Positions 26,341 to 36,411 of a DNA stretch of 64,000 bases are shown here, piece by piece. Position 1 is the stretch's first letter, and every line of letters starts with the position of its first letter. The position numbers and the translations under genes are program-made. The stretch is from Roseibium sediminicola. GTDB lineage: Bacteria; Pseudomonadota; Alphaproteobacteria; Rhizobiales; Stappiaceae. The notes under the pieces are model-generated. The model had not been told where the DNA came from. It was given only the letters and a program-made list of their open reading frames with translations, and searched no databases. The DNA is taken from the NCBI RefSeq assembly GCF_023156505.1, contig NZ_JALNMJ010000006.1:186001-250000 (forward strand), written 5' to 3'.

Positions 26341-26757
26341 TTATTTGGAGCGCTTGCGCTGCTGGCCGAGACCCATTTTCTTGGCCAGTTCCGACCGGGC
26401 CGCCGCGTAATTCGGAGCAACCATCGGGTAGTCGGCGCCCAGGTCCCACTTTTCCCGATACTCTTCCGGGGTCATGTTGTAGTGAGTGCGCAGGTGACGC
26501 TTCAGCGACTTGAACTTCTTGCCGTCTTCGAGACAGATGATGAAGTCCGGCATGACCGACTTCTTGACCGGCACGGCGGGCTTAAGCGGCTCCGGCTCCG
26601 GTTCGCTGGAGGCGTTGGCCGTCTTCTGAAGAGCGCCATACACTTCGTTGATCAGGCCTGGCAGATCTGTTGATGCAACTGTGTTGTTGCTCACATAGGC
26701 CGACACGATGTCCGCCGTAAGATCAATCAGGTTTGCATCCACCGGACTGTCAGTCAT
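26341..26757 (-). CDS. mucR: MucR/Ros family zinc-finger regulator
   Basis: 138 residues of the prokaryotic zinc-finger regulator family (Ros/MucR), which silences exopolysaccharide, motility and many horizontally acquired genes in Hyphomicrobiales by binding AT-rich DNA. The metal-binding loop is Cys75-x2-Asp78-x9-His88-x3-His92 in [20 protein letters not shown], that is Cys-Asp-His2 rather than Cys2His2. It is followed by [11 protein letters not shown], and the N-terminal helix likely mediates oligomerisation. The gene has a long AT-rich upstream region, where autoregulation is known in relatives. Confidence 0.92.
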   Translation of the reverse strand: MTDSPVDANLIDLTADIVSAYVSNNTVASTDLPGLINEVYGALQKTANASSEPEPEPLKPAVPVKKSVMPDFIICLEDGKKFKSLKRHLRTHYNMTPEEYREKWDLGADYPMVAPNYAAARSELAKKMGLGQQRKRSK

Positions 26758-27075
26758 TTTTCACCCGTTCTCTACTGATTTTAAAATTTGTTTCGGTGTT
26801 TACCTGCAAAAGCGGACGTCCGAAGGGGCATCTAGAAAAAACGATACTTACGGAGCCGAAAATCAATAACGATTCTACTTTGCAGGCAATCGTCACAGCC
26901 TTATATCGCCGTCCCTCATAAACGACAACCCCGGAATTCAAATAATAATCGCATAGTCGCAATAAAAATCAAATTCTATAAATATTGGCCGCTTCCCGGG
27001 AGCCTAGTTAGACAATGGACGGATAGTATTGTCCTGACAGCGGACTATTCCAGGGAAAGCAGCCCTCTTGGCGCT
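26758..27075. promoter_or_regulatory. AT-rich mucR upstream region
   Basis: 318 bases, very rich in A and T (for example 26937-26985), between mucR and the end of the antiporter operon. It probably holds the mucR promoter and the AT-rich target sites of the protein. Short frames here look like noise. I see no clear terminator for mnhG. Confidence 0.5.
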
Positions 27076-27420
27076 TCAGCCGTCCGGATGGACCTTCTTG
27101 GCAAGGGCGTCTTCCTTGGTATCGGCGCAAGGGCGGTATCCCGCAGCGTAAGCAGCTTTTGCCAACAAATGGGCCGAAATTGGGGCGGTAAGCAGAAAGA
27201 AGACGACCCCGGCAATCGCGCGTGTGACTACGGCAAGATCGCTGGCATGGACGGCCAGCGCCAGCAGCATGACGCCGGATCCTAGCGTTCCCGCCTTTGA
27301 GGCCGCATGCATGCGCATGTAAACATCTTTCAGCCGGATCAGCCCGATGGAGGCCACCAGAGCAAAGCTGGCACCGATGATCAGCATGAGGCCCGTAATG
27401 ATTTCGACAAACGGGTTCAT
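27076..27420 (-). CDS. mnhG: Mrp antiporter subunit G
   Basis: 114 residues with three membrane helices of the MnhG/PhaG family ([37 protein letters not shown]). The seventh subunit of the Mrp multisubunit Na+(K+)/H+ antiporter, needed for assembly and activity. The gene overlaps mnhF by four bases (ATGA-type), so the two are coupled. Last gene of the operon. The tail ([13 protein letters not shown]) is a longer hydrophilic extension than in some homologues. Confidence 0.92.
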   Translation of the reverse strand: MNPFVEIITGLMLIIGASFALVASIGLIRLKDVYMRMHAASKAGTLGSGVMLLALAVHASDLAVVTRAIAGVVFFLLTAPISAHLLAKAAYAAGYRPCADTKEDALAKKVHPDG

Positions 27421-27773
27421 TGGCCAGCCTCCCTGCGTTTGATGCTGTCTTCGACCTCATCCATAATGGTCTTGTCGCCTGCCATCCCCCGATTGAGCAC
27501 AAAACGCGCGAATGCCACGGTCGCCAGAAAACCCACCAGGCCGAGCGTGATGGCAATGTCGATATAGAGGTAATACCCCGTCGACACGCCGATGGCGGCA
27601 ATGAAGCCGATACCGACGGCAACAAGCATGTCGAGCGCGACCACACGATCCGGCAGGCCCGGGCCCTTCACGGTCCTGTAAACGATCACGAAGAAGGAAA
27701 TCGTCAGAAGAGCCAGAGCAATATGCACGCTGACATGCATGAAGTTCGAGGCGAACGTTTCGAAAGGTGTCAT
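27417..27773 (-). CDS. mnhF: Mrp antiporter subunit F
   Basis: 118 residues; three membrane helices, with [24 protein letters not shown] in the family motif and a cytosolic tail. MnhF is a small subunit of the Mrp complex and has been linked with solute efflux as well as antiport. Overlaps both mnhE and mnhG by four bases, which indicates translational coupling along the operon. Confidence 0.92.
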   Translation of the reverse strand: MTPFETFASNFMHVSVHIALALLTISFFVIVYRTVKGPGLPDRVVALDMLVAVGIGFIAAIGVSTGYYLYIDIAITLGLVGFLATVAFARFVLNRGMAGDKTIMDEVEDSIKRREAGQ

Positions 27774-28246
27774 CGGAACACCTCCAGGATCTTGCGCTCA
27801 AAACCGTTCTTGATGTCGTCGATTGTCGCCTGAGGGTCGGGCACATCGATACAGTGCACATAGAGGATTTTGCGGTCCTCGGAGACGTCCACCGACAGGG
27901 TTCCCGGCGTGAGCGTGATCAGGTTGGCGAGCATGGTTATTTCGAAATCCCGATCGACGGTCAAAGGAAAGGCGATGATGCCCGGTTGCAGCTTGATCTG
28001 CGGCCTGAGCACGATCATGGCCACACGCGAGGCGGACAGGACCAGCTCATAGACAAACAGCAGCGCCAGGGCGAACCCTTTCGCGACCCGGTTGGTATAT
28101 TCGCCCGTGCCGACCTGTTCGCGGATCAGGAACAATGCCCCGAACCCGAGCAGAAAGCCGAACGCCAGATTGACTTCCGAAAAACTGCCCGTGACAGCCG
28201 CCCAGGCCAGCATCAGGAGAATATTGATGAGAAAGAGACTGGTCAT
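27770..28246 (-). CDS. mnhE: Mrp antiporter subunit E
   Basis: 158 residues: two N-terminal membrane helices ([31 protein letters not shown]), a third near 58-78 and a soluble tail with [25 protein letters not shown], all typical of MnhE. It is an integral part of the Mrp complex, with an incompletely known role. Overlaps mnhD by four bases. Confidence 0.93.
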   Translation of the reverse strand: MTSLFLINILLMLAWAAVTGSFSEVNLAFGFLLGFGALFLIREQVGTGEYTNRVAKGFALALLFVYELVLSASRVAMIVLRPQIKLQPGIIAFPLTVDRDFEITMLANLITLTPGTLSVDVSEDRKILYVHCIDVPDPQATIDDIKNGFERKILEVFR

Positions 28247-29832
28247 CCCTCACCTCCAAAGACCGAACGCAGATAGCCGAGCGGCTCGACCACGCCGGTC
28301 GCCCCCTGCGTTGACAGTTCCAGCATCCATTCCGGCTGAAGACCGAAATAAACCACGAGTGCGGTGAGGATGCCGATCGGCAGCCACACCGCGGCACCGG
28401 ACAATTGCCCCGTATCCGTTCCGGCCGCCGCGACCGACTGGCCGTCGGGCGTGCCTTCCGGCCCGCCGCGCCAGAAGGCGTAGATCCACACCCGGCCCAT
28501 GGCAAGGGTCGTCAGGAACCCGCTGACCAGGATGGCTGCGCCGAGCCAGGCCCGTCCGTCCTGAAAGGCCGCATCCACCAGGATCACTTTCGGCCAGAAC
28601 CCGGAAAACGGCGGCAGGCCCGAGACCGCGAAGCCCAGCACCAGGAAGACACCGGCAAAGCCGGCGCTCTTCTGATAGAGCCCGCCGAGCTTCCTCAGAT
28701 CATAGGACCCACTCATCAGGTTCATGATACCGGCGGCCAGATAAAGCGCCGTCATCACGATGATGGAATGGACCGCGTAGAAAATGGCACCGGACACGGC
28801 GAGCGTTGAGCCTACGGCAACACCTGCCAGCATCGAGCCGATCCCGGCAATCACCAGATAGCCGAACAGGCGCCGCAGCTCGCTCTGGGCCAGCGCGCCA
28901 AGTGCGCCGGTCAGCAAGGTGGCAATGGCGACCAGGGCGATGACGTCGGCCATATAGCCGCGAGAGGCCGGCAGGATCAGCACGAAGACACGGATCAGCG
29001 CGTAGACACCAACCTTGGTCAGCAGACCCGCAAACACCGCGGACACCACGACATTGGGCGTGTGATAGGACGCCGGCAGCCAGAAATTGACCGGAAACGC
29101 AGCTGCCTTCATGGCGAAAGCGAGGAAATAGAGCGCAGCGACGGTCGCCAGGGTGCCGGAGGCCGGGTTGTCCAGTGCAGCCACTTTCTGCGCCAGGTCG
29201 GCCATGTTGAGCGTGCCGAAGATCCCGTAAAGCAGGCCGGTTGCGATCAGGAACAGGTTGGTGCCGATCAGGTTGAGCACACCGTATTTGACCGCGCCAT
29301 CGAGCTGGATCCGGTCATTGCCGAGCACCAGCAGGCCGTAGGACGAGATCAGCAGCACCTCGAACCAGACATAGAGGTTGAAGATATCGCCGGTGATGAA
29401 CGCGCCGCAGACGCCGGTCATCAGCAAAAGCAGGAACGGATAGAAGCCGTATCGGCGCCCGGTATTGTCGACCGATGCCGCACCGTAGATACCGGCGCAG
29501 AGCGCCACGATGGACCCGATCAGCGACAGGGTCGCGCCAAGTGCGTCCACCGTGAAGGCGATGCCGAAGGGCGGCAGCCAGCTGCCCATCACCATGGAGA
29601 TCACGCCATAGTCGAGCACCCGGACCAGCAGGCCGAAATTGGCCAGCACCAGCAGCGCCAGGAACCCGATGCCGAGTTTGGGCTGCAGATCGGTATTCTT
29701 GCGCAGCATCAGGCAGAGCGAGCCGCCCAGAAGCGTGATTAGCGTCGGCGCAACGACCAGCCAGTCGCCAGCCGGAACCGCTGACAGGTTCATGGCCTGG
29801 GAATAGTCGACGGAAACGGGAGAACCGGCCAT
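28243..29832 (-). CDS. mnhD: Mrp antiporter subunit D
   Basis: 529 residues and about 14 membrane helices; homologous to the NuoM/NuoN family of complex I (Proton_antipo_M). Conserved features: ITGDIFNLYVWFEVLLISSYGLLVLG, the charged Lys in FAMKAAAFPVNFWLPASYHTPNV and SELRRLFGYLVIAGIGSMLAG. With MnhA it forms the proton-translocating channel pair; the lysine and glutamate in membrane helices are thought to carry the proton. Start ATG at 29832, five bases after the mnhC stop. It overlaps mnhE by four bases. Confidence 0.94.
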   Translation of the reverse strand: MAGSPVSVDYSQAMNLSAVPAGDWLVVAPTLITLLGGSLCLMLRKNTDLQPKLGIGFLALLVLANFGLLVRVLDYGVISMVMGSWLPPFGIAFTVDALGATLSLIGSIVALCAGIYGAASVDNTGRRYGFYPFLLLLMTGVCGAFITGDIFNLYVWFEVLLISSYGLLVLGNDRIQLDGAVKYGVLNLIGTNLFLIATGLLYGIFGTLNMADLAQKVAALDNPASGTLATVAALYFLAFAMKAAAFPVNFWLPASYHTPNVVVSAVFAGLLTKVGVYALIRVFVLILPASRGYMADVIALVAIATLLTGALGALAQSELRRLFGYLVIAGIGSMLAGVAVGSTLAVSGAIFYAVHSIIVMTALYLAAGIMNLMSGSYDLRKLGGLYQKSAGFAGVFLVLGFAVSGLPPFSGFWPKVILVDAAFQDGRAWLGAAILVSGFLTTLAMGRVWIYAFWRGGPEGTPDGQSVAAAGTDTGQLSGAAVWLPIGILTALVVYFGLQPEWMLELSTQGATGVVEPLGYLRSVFGGEG

Positions 29833-29837
29833 TAAAC

Positions 29838-30215
29838 TTAGTACCCTTGCGGCGGAGTTTGGTCGTTTTCAGGTTCGGCGATGCGCATTTCGTTGACCTC
29901 GTCCGTGCCCAGTTCCTGATAGGCCCGGAAAGCCAGCACAAGCAGGAAAGCGAAAAACGAGAACGAGATCACGATTGCGGTCAGCACCAGGGCCTGTGGC
30001 AGCGGATTGGCCGTCGTCTCGACCGGCATATAAAGATGGTCGGGAATAAGCGGCGGCACTTCCCGGGTCAGCCGCCCATTTGTGAAGATGAGCATGTTGA
30101 CGGCATTGCCCAGGATGGCAATGCCAAGCAGCATCCGCACAAGTTGTTTGGACAGCATCAGGTAGACCGCGACGGTGAAAAACAGCCCGATCAGGACAAC
30201 AACACCGGTTTCCAT
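29838..30215 (-). CDS. mnhC: Mrp antiporter subunit C
   Basis: 125 residues, three membrane helices, NuoK-like: LMLSKQLVRMLLGIAILGNAVNMLIFTNG and PLPQALVLTAIVISFSFFAFLLVLA. It belongs to the core of the Mrp complex with MnhD. I start at the ATG at 30215 (METGVVV), which overlaps the mnhB stop, rather than at a longer frame that reads into mnhB. The C-terminal tail DEVNEMRIAEPENDQTPPQGY is hydrophilic. Confidence 0.93.
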   Translation of the reverse strand: METGVVVLIGLFFTVAVYLMLSKQLVRMLLGIAILGNAVNMLIFTNGRLTREVPPLIPDHLYMPVETTANPLPQALVLTAIVISFSFFAFLLVLAFRAYQELGTDEVNEMRIAEPENDQTPPQGY

Positions 30216-30634
30216 CAGTCGGACTCCCTTTCCTCGAGCGCCAGCGCAATCGACCCGATCGCCCCGACCACCACCAGGTAAACGCCGATATCGAAGATGA
30301 GCGGTGTCGACAGCGGAATCTCGACGCCGAAGACCTTCAGGTACCACCACTGACTGGTCATGAAGGGTTGCCCCTTGAAAAACGAAACAATGCCAGCCAG
30401 AGCGCCAATGAACAGGCCGAAACCGGCAATGCCCATTGGATGAAACACGATCGCGCGGCGCACCGAGGCGACGCCGCAGGCGACCCCGAAGATCGCCAGC
30501 GCGGACGCGGCGATCAGCCCGCCGATGAACCCGCCCCCCGGCTCGTTATGGCCACGCAACAGCACAAAGATCGAAAACAGGACCATGAGCGCGGACAGGT
30601 AAGGCGCGATGGTGCGGAAGATGATCGTGCGCAT
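30215..30634 (-). CDS. mnhB: Mrp antiporter subunit B
   Basis: 139 residues, about four membrane helices (MnhB family, PF04039): [36 protein letters not shown] and [24 protein letters not shown] structural subunit of the Mrp complex. I start at the ATG at 30634, which overlaps the mnhA stop by ATGA; the open frame further upstream is inside mnhA. Overlaps mnhC at its end. Confidence 0.93.
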   Translation of the reverse strand: MRTIIFRTIAPYLSALMVLFSIFVLLRGHNEPGGGFIGGLIAASALAIFGVACGVASVRRAIVFHPMGIAGFGLFIGALAGIVSFFKGQPFMTSQWWYLKVFGVEIPLSTPLIFDIGVYLVVVGAIGSIALALEERESD

Positions 30635-33027
30635 CAGCGTGCCTCCGCCGGTCTGGCCTGCGTGGCGCCTTGATCTGCCGCCTCCGCCGGTTTGTCCGGT
30701 TTGGTGCGTATCCGGATCAGCGCCAGCACGCACAGACCCGCAAGAACGACCACGGCAATCTCGCCGAGCGTATCAATGCCGCGGAAGTCCACCAGGATCA
30801 CGTTGACGATGTTGCGGCCATGCGCGATCGACCGGCTGTATTCTGTAAAGAAGTCCGACAGCTGGCGATCGAACGGCTGCTGCGTGATCGCCAGCAAGGT
30901 GAGCGACAACCCGAGGCCGACCGCGACCGCAACAAGTCCAGTTCCAAGCGCCGCTGTCAGCGGACGGTGATCGCTCGGCGACAGGTTGAGCCGTGTCATG
31001 ACCAGGGCCAGAATGACCACCGACAGGGTTTCCACCATGAACTGGGTGAAGGAAAGATCCGGCGCGCCGAACATCATGAAGATCAGGGCGACGGCAAACC
31101 CCTGCACGCCCAGAGAGACGATGGCGGTCAGGCGCGTCTTGGCGATCAGCACCGCGATCAGCCCGAGAACAGCAATCAGCAGGATGCCCCATTCGTAGAA
31201 GCGGTATTCAGGCAGCTTCGGCATAGCCGGGAAACTGTTGGTGAGATAACCCGGCAGCAACACGGCGAGACCGGCAAAAATGAAGGTCAGGATCATGTAG
31301 GTCTGCATTTTGCCCGACTGCAGGCGCCGCGTGATCCAGCCGGAGAAGCCGACAATGCCGGCGACAAACTGGTCGAAGCCCTTGTCCGGCCCCCAGCCGA
31401 TGGCCGTCAGGATGCCGGCGATCAGACTGCGCAGCCGATCGATCTGGGTAAACAGCACGATGCCGAGACCGATGGTCACCAGAGACAGATAAAGCGGAAT
31501 GTTGCCGATGATATAGGTTGGCCACAGATGCAGTTCGACCGTCGTGGGTTCGCCCATCAGCGAGGACAGGGTCGGGCCGACAAAGAGCTCGCCGGTGGTG
31601 TGGGCGATCACAGCCAGTCCCAAGCCGAGAACGGAGAGCACAACAGGACCGGCAAACAACAACACAGGGCCTTCATGGGCGTGTTTCGGTGTGTCGACCT
31701 TGGGTCCGTAGAACGGTTTGATTGCGACGGCCGCGGCAATGACGAGCATCAGGGCATTGCCGACGACAGCTGTGATCGTGAGCGGCAGGCCAAAGAGCTC
31801 GAGCCAGCCGGTGGTGCCGTAATAAAGCACTTCCTTGGCGATGAAGCCGATGAAGGGCGGCAGACCGGCCATGGACAGTGCCGCCAGCGCGGCTGCGATA
31901 CAGGTGATCGGCATGGCCGCGCGCAAGCCGCCCAGCTTGGTGATATCGCGGGTGCCGGCCTCGTGATCGATGGTGCCGGCGACCATGAACAGCGCGCCCT
32001 TGAAGAGCGAATGCGCCAGCAGATAAAGCACAGCGCCTTCCAGGGCCTTCTCGTGGCTTGTGCCCGTCAGCATCACCAGGAGCCCGAGCGAGGCGACGGT
32101 GGTATAGGCCAGCATCAGTTTCAGATCGGTCTGGCGCACCGCCAGGATCGTGCCCACCAGCAGCGTCAAGCCGCCGAAGATCGGCAACACCGTGGTCCAT
32201 TCCGGTGTTCCTCCCAGCAGCGGCTGGGTACGCATCAGCATGTAGACGCCGGCCTTCACCATGGTGGCGGAGTGCAGATAGGCCGACACGGGCGTCGGCG
32301 CTTCCATGGCGTTCGGCAGCCAGAAATGGAACGGGAACTGCGCCGATTTGGTGAAGGCACCGCCCAGTACCAGAAGGAAGATCGGCAGATAGAGCCCGCT
32401 GTCCTTGATGATGTCCGGCGAGGCCAGCAGCACCGACATTTCGATTTCGCCGGTCGACGAGATGATCAGGATAAAGCCGGCAAGCAGGGCCAGCCCGCCG
32501 CCGCCGGTGACGACCAGCGCCTGGATCGCTGCCCGCCGCGAGGCGGCACGCAGGTGATCGAAGCCGATCAGCAGGAACGATGTGACGGAGGTCAGCTCCC
32601 AGAAGATGAACAGGGAGATCAGGTTGTTGCACAGCACCAGGCCGAGCATCGCGCCCATGAACATGAACAGGAATGAAAAGAACCGCCCCTGCTGGGGATG
32701 GCCTTTGAGATATCCGCCGGCATAGAGAATGATGAACGTGCCGATCCCGGAGATCAGCAGTGCGAACAGCGTCGACAACCCGTCCACATAGACCGAGAAA
32801 TTCACGCCGTAGCTCGGTGCCCAGGCCATGCTGGCCACGAAGCGCTCGCCTTGCGACACCGGCTCGATGAAGCCGGTGAAATGCAGAAAGATCAGCGCCG
32901 GCACCAGCGCCAGCGGCCAGGCGGCATTGTGTTTGAACCAGCGCGTCAGGGCCGGCGCGACCACGGCCGCGGCAAAGGGGGCGAGCACAGCATAAAGAGT
33001 GGTGTCGTCGATCATTGCTGGCGTCAT
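30634..33027 (-). CDS. mnhA: Mrp antiporter subunit A (with fused N-terminal MnhB-type region)
   Basis: About 797 residues, roughly 20 membrane helices. The first half is a NuoL-like Proton_antipo_M channel ([44 protein letters not shown]); the second half contains the DUF4040 and MnhB-related region ([28 protein letters not shown]). MnhA is the largest subunit and carries key ion-translocating residues. Start ATG at 33027 (MTPAMIDD), no strong ribosome site; the ATG at 33015 is another choice. First gene of the mnhABCDEFG operon, which couples Na+ or K+ efflux to proton entry for pH and salt homeostasis. Confidence 0.92.
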   Translation of the reverse strand: MTPAMIDDTTLYAVLAPFAAAVVAPALTRWFKHNAAWPLALVPALIFLHFTGFIEPVSQGERFVASMAWAPSYGVNFSVYVDGLSTLFALLISGIGTFIILYAGGYLKGHPQQGRFFSFLFMFMGAMLGLVLCNNLISLFIFWELTSVTSFLLIGFDHLRAASRRAAIQALVVTGGGGLALLAGFILIISSTGEIEMSVLLASPDIIKDSGLYLPIFLLVLGGAFTKSAQFPFHFWLPNAMEAPTPVSAYLHSATMVKAGVYMLMRTQPLLGGTPEWTTVLPIFGGLTLLVGTILAVRQTDLKLMLAYTTVASLGLLVMLTGTSHEKALEGAVLYLLAHSLFKGALFMVAGTIDHEAGTRDITKLGGLRAAMPITCIAAALAALSMAGLPPFIGFIAKEVLYYGTTGWLELFGLPLTITAVVGNALMLVIAAAVAIKPFYGPKVDTPKHAHEGPVLLFAGPVVLSVLGLGLAVIAHTTGELFVGPTLSSLMGEPTTVELHLWPTYIIGNIPLYLSLVTIGLGIVLFTQIDRLRSLIAGILTAIGWGPDKGFDQFVAGIVGFSGWITRRLQSGKMQTYMILTFIFAGLAVLLPGYLTNSFPAMPKLPEYRFYEWGILLIAVLGLIAVLIAKTRLTAIVSLGVQGFAVALIFMMFGAPDLSFTQFMVETLSVVILALVMTRLNLSPSDHRPLTAALGTGLVAVAVGLGLSLTLLAITQQPFDRQLSDFFTEYSRSIAHGRNIVNVILVDFRGIDTLGEIAVVVLAGLCVLALIRIRTKPDKPAEAADQGATQARPAEAR

Positions 33028-33445
33028 GCTGAACTTTCGTTGCAGGTAAACAAGAAACGGCGACCGCCGATCAAATAGAATCAGCGCTGACCCACCGGAT
33101 AATAGCGGGACGAAACGGGTTAGCACATGTCTTAGGCAGTTGATTTTGCGTCTTCAAGCTTGGCACTGCCGTTTTTCGAATTTTTTCGGCCCGCTACTTG
33201 CGTCAGCGTAGCCACGCTCTAGATCCCTTGGTTTTTCCCGTGCCATTTTTGCTTATGCGCCAGCCAGATAAAGACGCGTTCGCTGACGGATTGTCGGAAA
33301 AATACACACAGGCTGGTCAATTCTGCGCCGTTCTTTGCCGTCGGCACTACGTGCAGACCACCCTTGCCACTTGATTTCACAGCGTGAATGCCGTTGAGTT
33401 TCAGGGTAGCGATGTGTTGCCGACAGAACTCTGTGCGAGGCGAAG
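33028..33445. other. divergent promoter region between mnhA and the GGDEF gene
   Basis: 418 bases. I see no gene here; short runs of T (near 33170-33185 and 33230) and no clear terminator. It should hold the promoter of the antiporter operon on one side and that of the GGDEF gene on the other. Confidence 0.5.
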
Positions 33446-34423
33446 ATGGTGTTGGACAGCAACAAGGAAACCCCTGCCGGGCAGAGATTGCTCCACCCGA
33501 CCAGCATCGATTTCGAAACGCTCGTCAAACTCAGCGGAGATGCCGTTGTTCTGCTGTCGCTCGGCGGTGAGCTGGCCTTCATGTCCCCCGCTGCGGAACG
33601 GCTGTTTGGCTGGAGCGCCGACAAGTTCACCGACCATCTGAGCGATCTTGTTTATATCGGCAGCTCCAATGCAGATGCCGAACTGCTGCACCGGATCCTG
33701 TCAGGCGCCGGCGATCTCGACGCCCCCCTGCCCCATGCCGACCTGCAGCTCCGATCCGCCTTCGGCTCTCTGGTCTGGGCCGAGGTGACCACCCACCTTC
33801 TGGAAGATCCCTCCGGTCAGCCCTATGCCTTTGCGGTCTATTTCCGCAGCATCGCCAAGCGCAAGGAGCTTGAAGGGCTGCTCGACGCCGCGACCCAGAC
33901 GGATCCGCTGACCGGTCTTTATAACCGCCGGGCTTTCGAAGACAGTCTGAGACGGGAATGGGCGATTGCCCTGCGCGAAAAAACCCATACCAGCCTGATC
34001 AAGGTGTCGCTTGACCGGTTTGAGGCCCTCGCCGACCAATATGGACCAAGCGCTGCGGAAGACTGCCTCAACAAGGTCGCCAACACCTTAAAGGAAACGG
34101 CCCGCCGCCCGGCCGACATCGCCGCCCGCACCGCGACCTCCGAATTCTCGCTGCTGTTGCCGCGCACCCATGAGATGGGCGCCGAGACCATCAGCGCCTA
34201 TATCCACATCGCCATCCAGGATCTCGGGATTCCCAATCCGGAAAACACCGCCGGCAATGGCGTCGTGACAGCCTCCGTCGGCGCCGCCTGTGCTGTTGCC
34301 GACCAGACCGGCGTGGCGGAAAGCTCGGAATTTATCCTGGCGGCCGCGGAAAACTGCGTCTTCCAAGCCCGCCAGGAAGGCGGCAACCGGGTCAAGTCCG
34401 TAATGAATTTCCTGTCGCGGTAA
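33446..34423 (+). CDS. PAS-GGDEF protein with degenerate active-site motif
   Basis: 325 residues, no signal peptide. An N-terminal PAS domain (about 20-135: DFETLVKLSGDAVVLLSLGGELAFMSPAAERLFGW), a short linker and a GGDEF domain (about 150-322: LLDAATQTDPLTGLYNRRAFEDSL). The signature GGDEF is ATSEF at about residues 230-234, so the active-site glycines and the first acid are lost, although a metal-site Asp in KVSLDRFEAL is kept. It is probably not an active diguanylate cyclase; it may bind GTP or act as a sensor. Start ATG at 33446 with GAGG upstream. Confidence 0.86.
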   Translation: MVLDSNKETPAGQRLLHPTSIDFETLVKLSGDAVVLLSLGGELAFMSPAAERLFGWSADKFTDHLSDLVYIGSSNADAELLHRILSGAGDLDAPLPHADLQLRSAFGSLVWAEVTTHLLEDPSGQPYAFAVYFRSIAKRKELEGLLDAATQTDPLTGLYNRRAFEDSLRREWAIALREKTHTSLIKVSLDRFEALADQYGPSAAEDCLNKVANTLKETARRPADIAARTATSEFSLLLPRTHEMGAETISAYIHIAIQDLGIPNPENTAGNGVVTASVGAACAVADQTGVAESSEFILAAAENCVFQARQEGGNRVKSVMNFLSR

Positions 34424-34566
34424 CATCCTGCCCAATTGCCAGGCGATGACTGCGCGATACATCCAAGCCACGGTGCCTTGTCGTTGACGGAGACGTTATT
34501 CGGAACGGCTTGCCGACACGCGGTTGTGCGCCTATGTCTCTGAAAAAGACCAAAAGGAAGTGCACC

Positions 34567-35028
34567 ATGAGCGACAATGCAACCAACAAGCGAAGCGCGG
34601 CACCCAAGGTCAAGAAGACCACTGCGGAATGGATGGAGCAGCTGACTCCGGAACAGTTCTACGTGACGCGGCAATCCGGCACGGAGCGTCCCTTTACAGG
34701 TCCCTACTGGGACAATTCCCTGATCGGCCGCTATGACTGCGTGTGCTGCGGCACGCCACTGTTCATGTCGGACACCAAATTCGACAGCGGCTGCGGCTGG
34801 CCGAGCTTTTTCGAGAGCGTACACCCGGAAGCCATCCGGGAGCTGGAAGACCAGTCCCACGGAATGATCCGCACCGAGATCCGCTGCAACAATTGCGATG
34901 CCCATCTCGGCCATGTCTTTCCGGACGGCCCGAGGCCAACCGGCTTGCGCTATTGCATGAATGGCCATGCCATGAGCTTCGTTCACGGCGGTCAAAAGCC
35001 TTCGGGCGGCGAAGACGGTCAGACGTAA
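34567..35028 (+). CDS. msrB: peptide-methionine (R)-S-oxide reductase MsrB
   Basis: 153 residues, cytosolic. MsrB reduces methionine R-sulfoxide in damaged proteins. The zinc site cysteines (CVCC at 58-61 and CNNC at 107-110) are present, as is the catalytic Cys130 in RYCMNGHAM; a GCGWPSFF with Cys76 provides a possible resolving residue. Start ATG at 34567 with AAGGAAG, rather than an upstream in-frame Met. Alone in its transcription unit as far as seen. Confidence 0.94.
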   Translation: MSDNATNKRSAAPKVKKTTAEWMEQLTPEQFYVTRQSGTERPFTGPYWDNSLIGRYDCVCCGTPLFMSDTKFDSGCGWPSFFESVHPEAIRELEDQSHGMIRTEIRCNNCDAHLGHVFPDGPRPTGLRYCMNGHAMSFVHGGQKPSGGEDGQT

Positions 35029-35178
35029 CCCGGCAGCAGACAGTCAAAACCCCCGGCCGGTGCGCTGACCGGGGCATTGCATCAAGTAACGCGGAAAAAA
35101 CTCTTCGGAATTTTAGACTTCAGTTACAAAACCTAGGCATAAATAGCGATGAGATAAAAACATCGCTCGGGGGTTTCC

Positions 35179-35928
35179 TTGTCTTTTCTGCGGAGATATT
35201 CCACTGCTTGTGTCCGCATCCTGGTGGCCGGATTTGCCCTGTTGATGGCCTCGCCGCTTCAAGCGGACGCCAAACTGCGGCTGACCGCGTTCACCGGCTA
35301 CCTGCCGCCCCTGTCCATTGACGAGCGGCAAAAGGGCATCGCCGTCGAGCTGATGGAACTTGTGGCCGAAGAGGCCGGCGTCGAACTCGACATCCGGTTC
35401 GCCCCCTGGAAACGCGCCCAGATTCTTGCCGAGACCACCTCTGGATCCCTGCTGTTCACCGCCGCCTATTCAAAGGCCCGCCGGGACAGGTTCCAGTATG
35501 TTGCGCCTCTGATCTATACGGAAAGCGCCTTTATCACGCTGGATCAGCCACTGGACACATTTGAAAAGGCCATCGAGACGGGCAAGGTCATCGGCGTCCA
35601 TCTTGGCAGCCAGCGCAGCCAGATCCTGCAGCGCTCCGGCATCCGCAATGTTGAAGAGATCCCCACGGCCGAACAGATGAGCACCATGTTGCGGACCGGC
35701 CGGATTGACGCCTGGTACACCATGTCGATGCGGGCAAGTTACGTCTACCGGCAACAGGGCTTCGATCCGCGGGATCTGGTGATCGGCGCCCCGGTGACCC
35801 ACGGGACCCAGTGGCTGGTCGCCAACAAGGATCTGGATCCCGAAATCCGGGCCCGCCTGACCGCGGCAGTTTCCAGGGTCTGGCGCGATCCGCGCTACTG
35901 GCAGATCGTCGACCAATATTCCAAGTAG
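35179..35928 (+). CDS. periplasmic solute-binding protein (family 3)
   Basis: 249 residues: signal peptide (VAGFALLMASPLQADA) and a type II periplasmic binding fold of the SBP_bac_3 type: LRLTAFTGYLPPLSIDERQKGIAVELMELVAEEAG and RDRFQYVAPLIYTESAFITLD. Amino acids or related small solutes are the usual ligands, but the second lobe is divergent. No permease or ATPase is adjacent. Start is a TTG at 35179 after GGGGG. It converges with the MAPEG gene. Confidence 0.78.
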   Translation: MSFLRRYSTACVRILVAGFALLMASPLQADAKLRLTAFTGYLPPLSIDERQKGIAVELMELVAEEAGVELDIRFAPWKRAQILAETTSGSLLFTAAYSKARRDRFQYVAPLIYTESAFITLDQPLDTFEKAIETGKVIGVHLGSQRSQILQRSGIRNVEEIPTAEQMSTMLRTGRIDAWYTMSMRASYVYRQQGFDPRDLVIGAPVTHGTQWLVANKDLDPEIRARLTAAVSRVWRDPRYWQIVDQYSK

Positions 35929-35939
35929 CGGCTGCCCTA

Positions 35940-36323
35940 TCAGCCCAGCAGTGCCCAGGCCATCAGGACGTTACCGACAAAAGCGACTCCGTATGAGAGC
36001 GAGCGCGGACCGGGAATGCCGCTGAGATAAAAGGGCACATAAGCCAGCCGGCCAAAGAAAAACACCTTGGCCCCCGTCACGGCGAGCGCCATGTCGGTTC
36101 CGGGCAGGACATAGGCCAGCACCGCCGGCACCAAAAAGAACGGCAGGTTTTCCTTCATGTTGACGAGAGCCTTGTCGGAGCGGCCGGCATATTTGCCCTT
36201 TTCCGGCAGGACATCGCGGCCGCCGGCATGCTGCCAGATGCTTTCCGCCGGCAGGAAGAGCACGGCGCTGAGATAGATCTGTGCCAGATAGAGAAGAAGA
36301 ACGGCCAGGATCCAGGTGGTCAT
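35940..36323 (-). CDS. MAPEG family membrane protein
   Basis: 127 residues with four membrane helices of the MAPEG family, which in eukaryotes act in eicosanoid and glutathione metabolism; bacterial members are mostly uncharacterised: ILAVLLLYLAQIYLSAVLFLPAE, ALVNMKENLPFFLVPAVLAYVLPG and FFFGRLAYVPFYLSGIPGPRSLSYGVAFVGNVLMAWALLG. Start ATG at 36323. Divergent from the XRE regulator gene across the inverted-repeat element. Confidence 0.85.
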   Translation of the reverse strand: MTTWILAVLLLYLAQIYLSAVLFLPAESIWQHAGGRDVLPEKGKYAGRSDKALVNMKENLPFFLVPAVLAYVLPGTDMALAVTGAKVFFFGRLAYVPFYLSGIPGPRSLSYGVAFVGNVLMAWALLG

Positions 36324-36411
36324 CAATTGCTCCAGTCTTCGTGTGTTGCGCGAATTCGCCGTGGAGCCTAAATCTTCTGAAACCCTCGGCAATTCCTTCA
36401 CAGGGAATAAA

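Noticed and set aside
26750-26962. 70-codon minus-strand frame upstream of mucR
   Set aside because: Overlaps the mucR start, lies in AT-rich regulatory DNA, no ribosome site or family resemblance.
30670-32676. 668-codon plus-strand frame opposite mnhA
   Set aside because: Very hydrophilic, His/Gln/Asp-rich translation typical of the antisense of a membrane protein gene.
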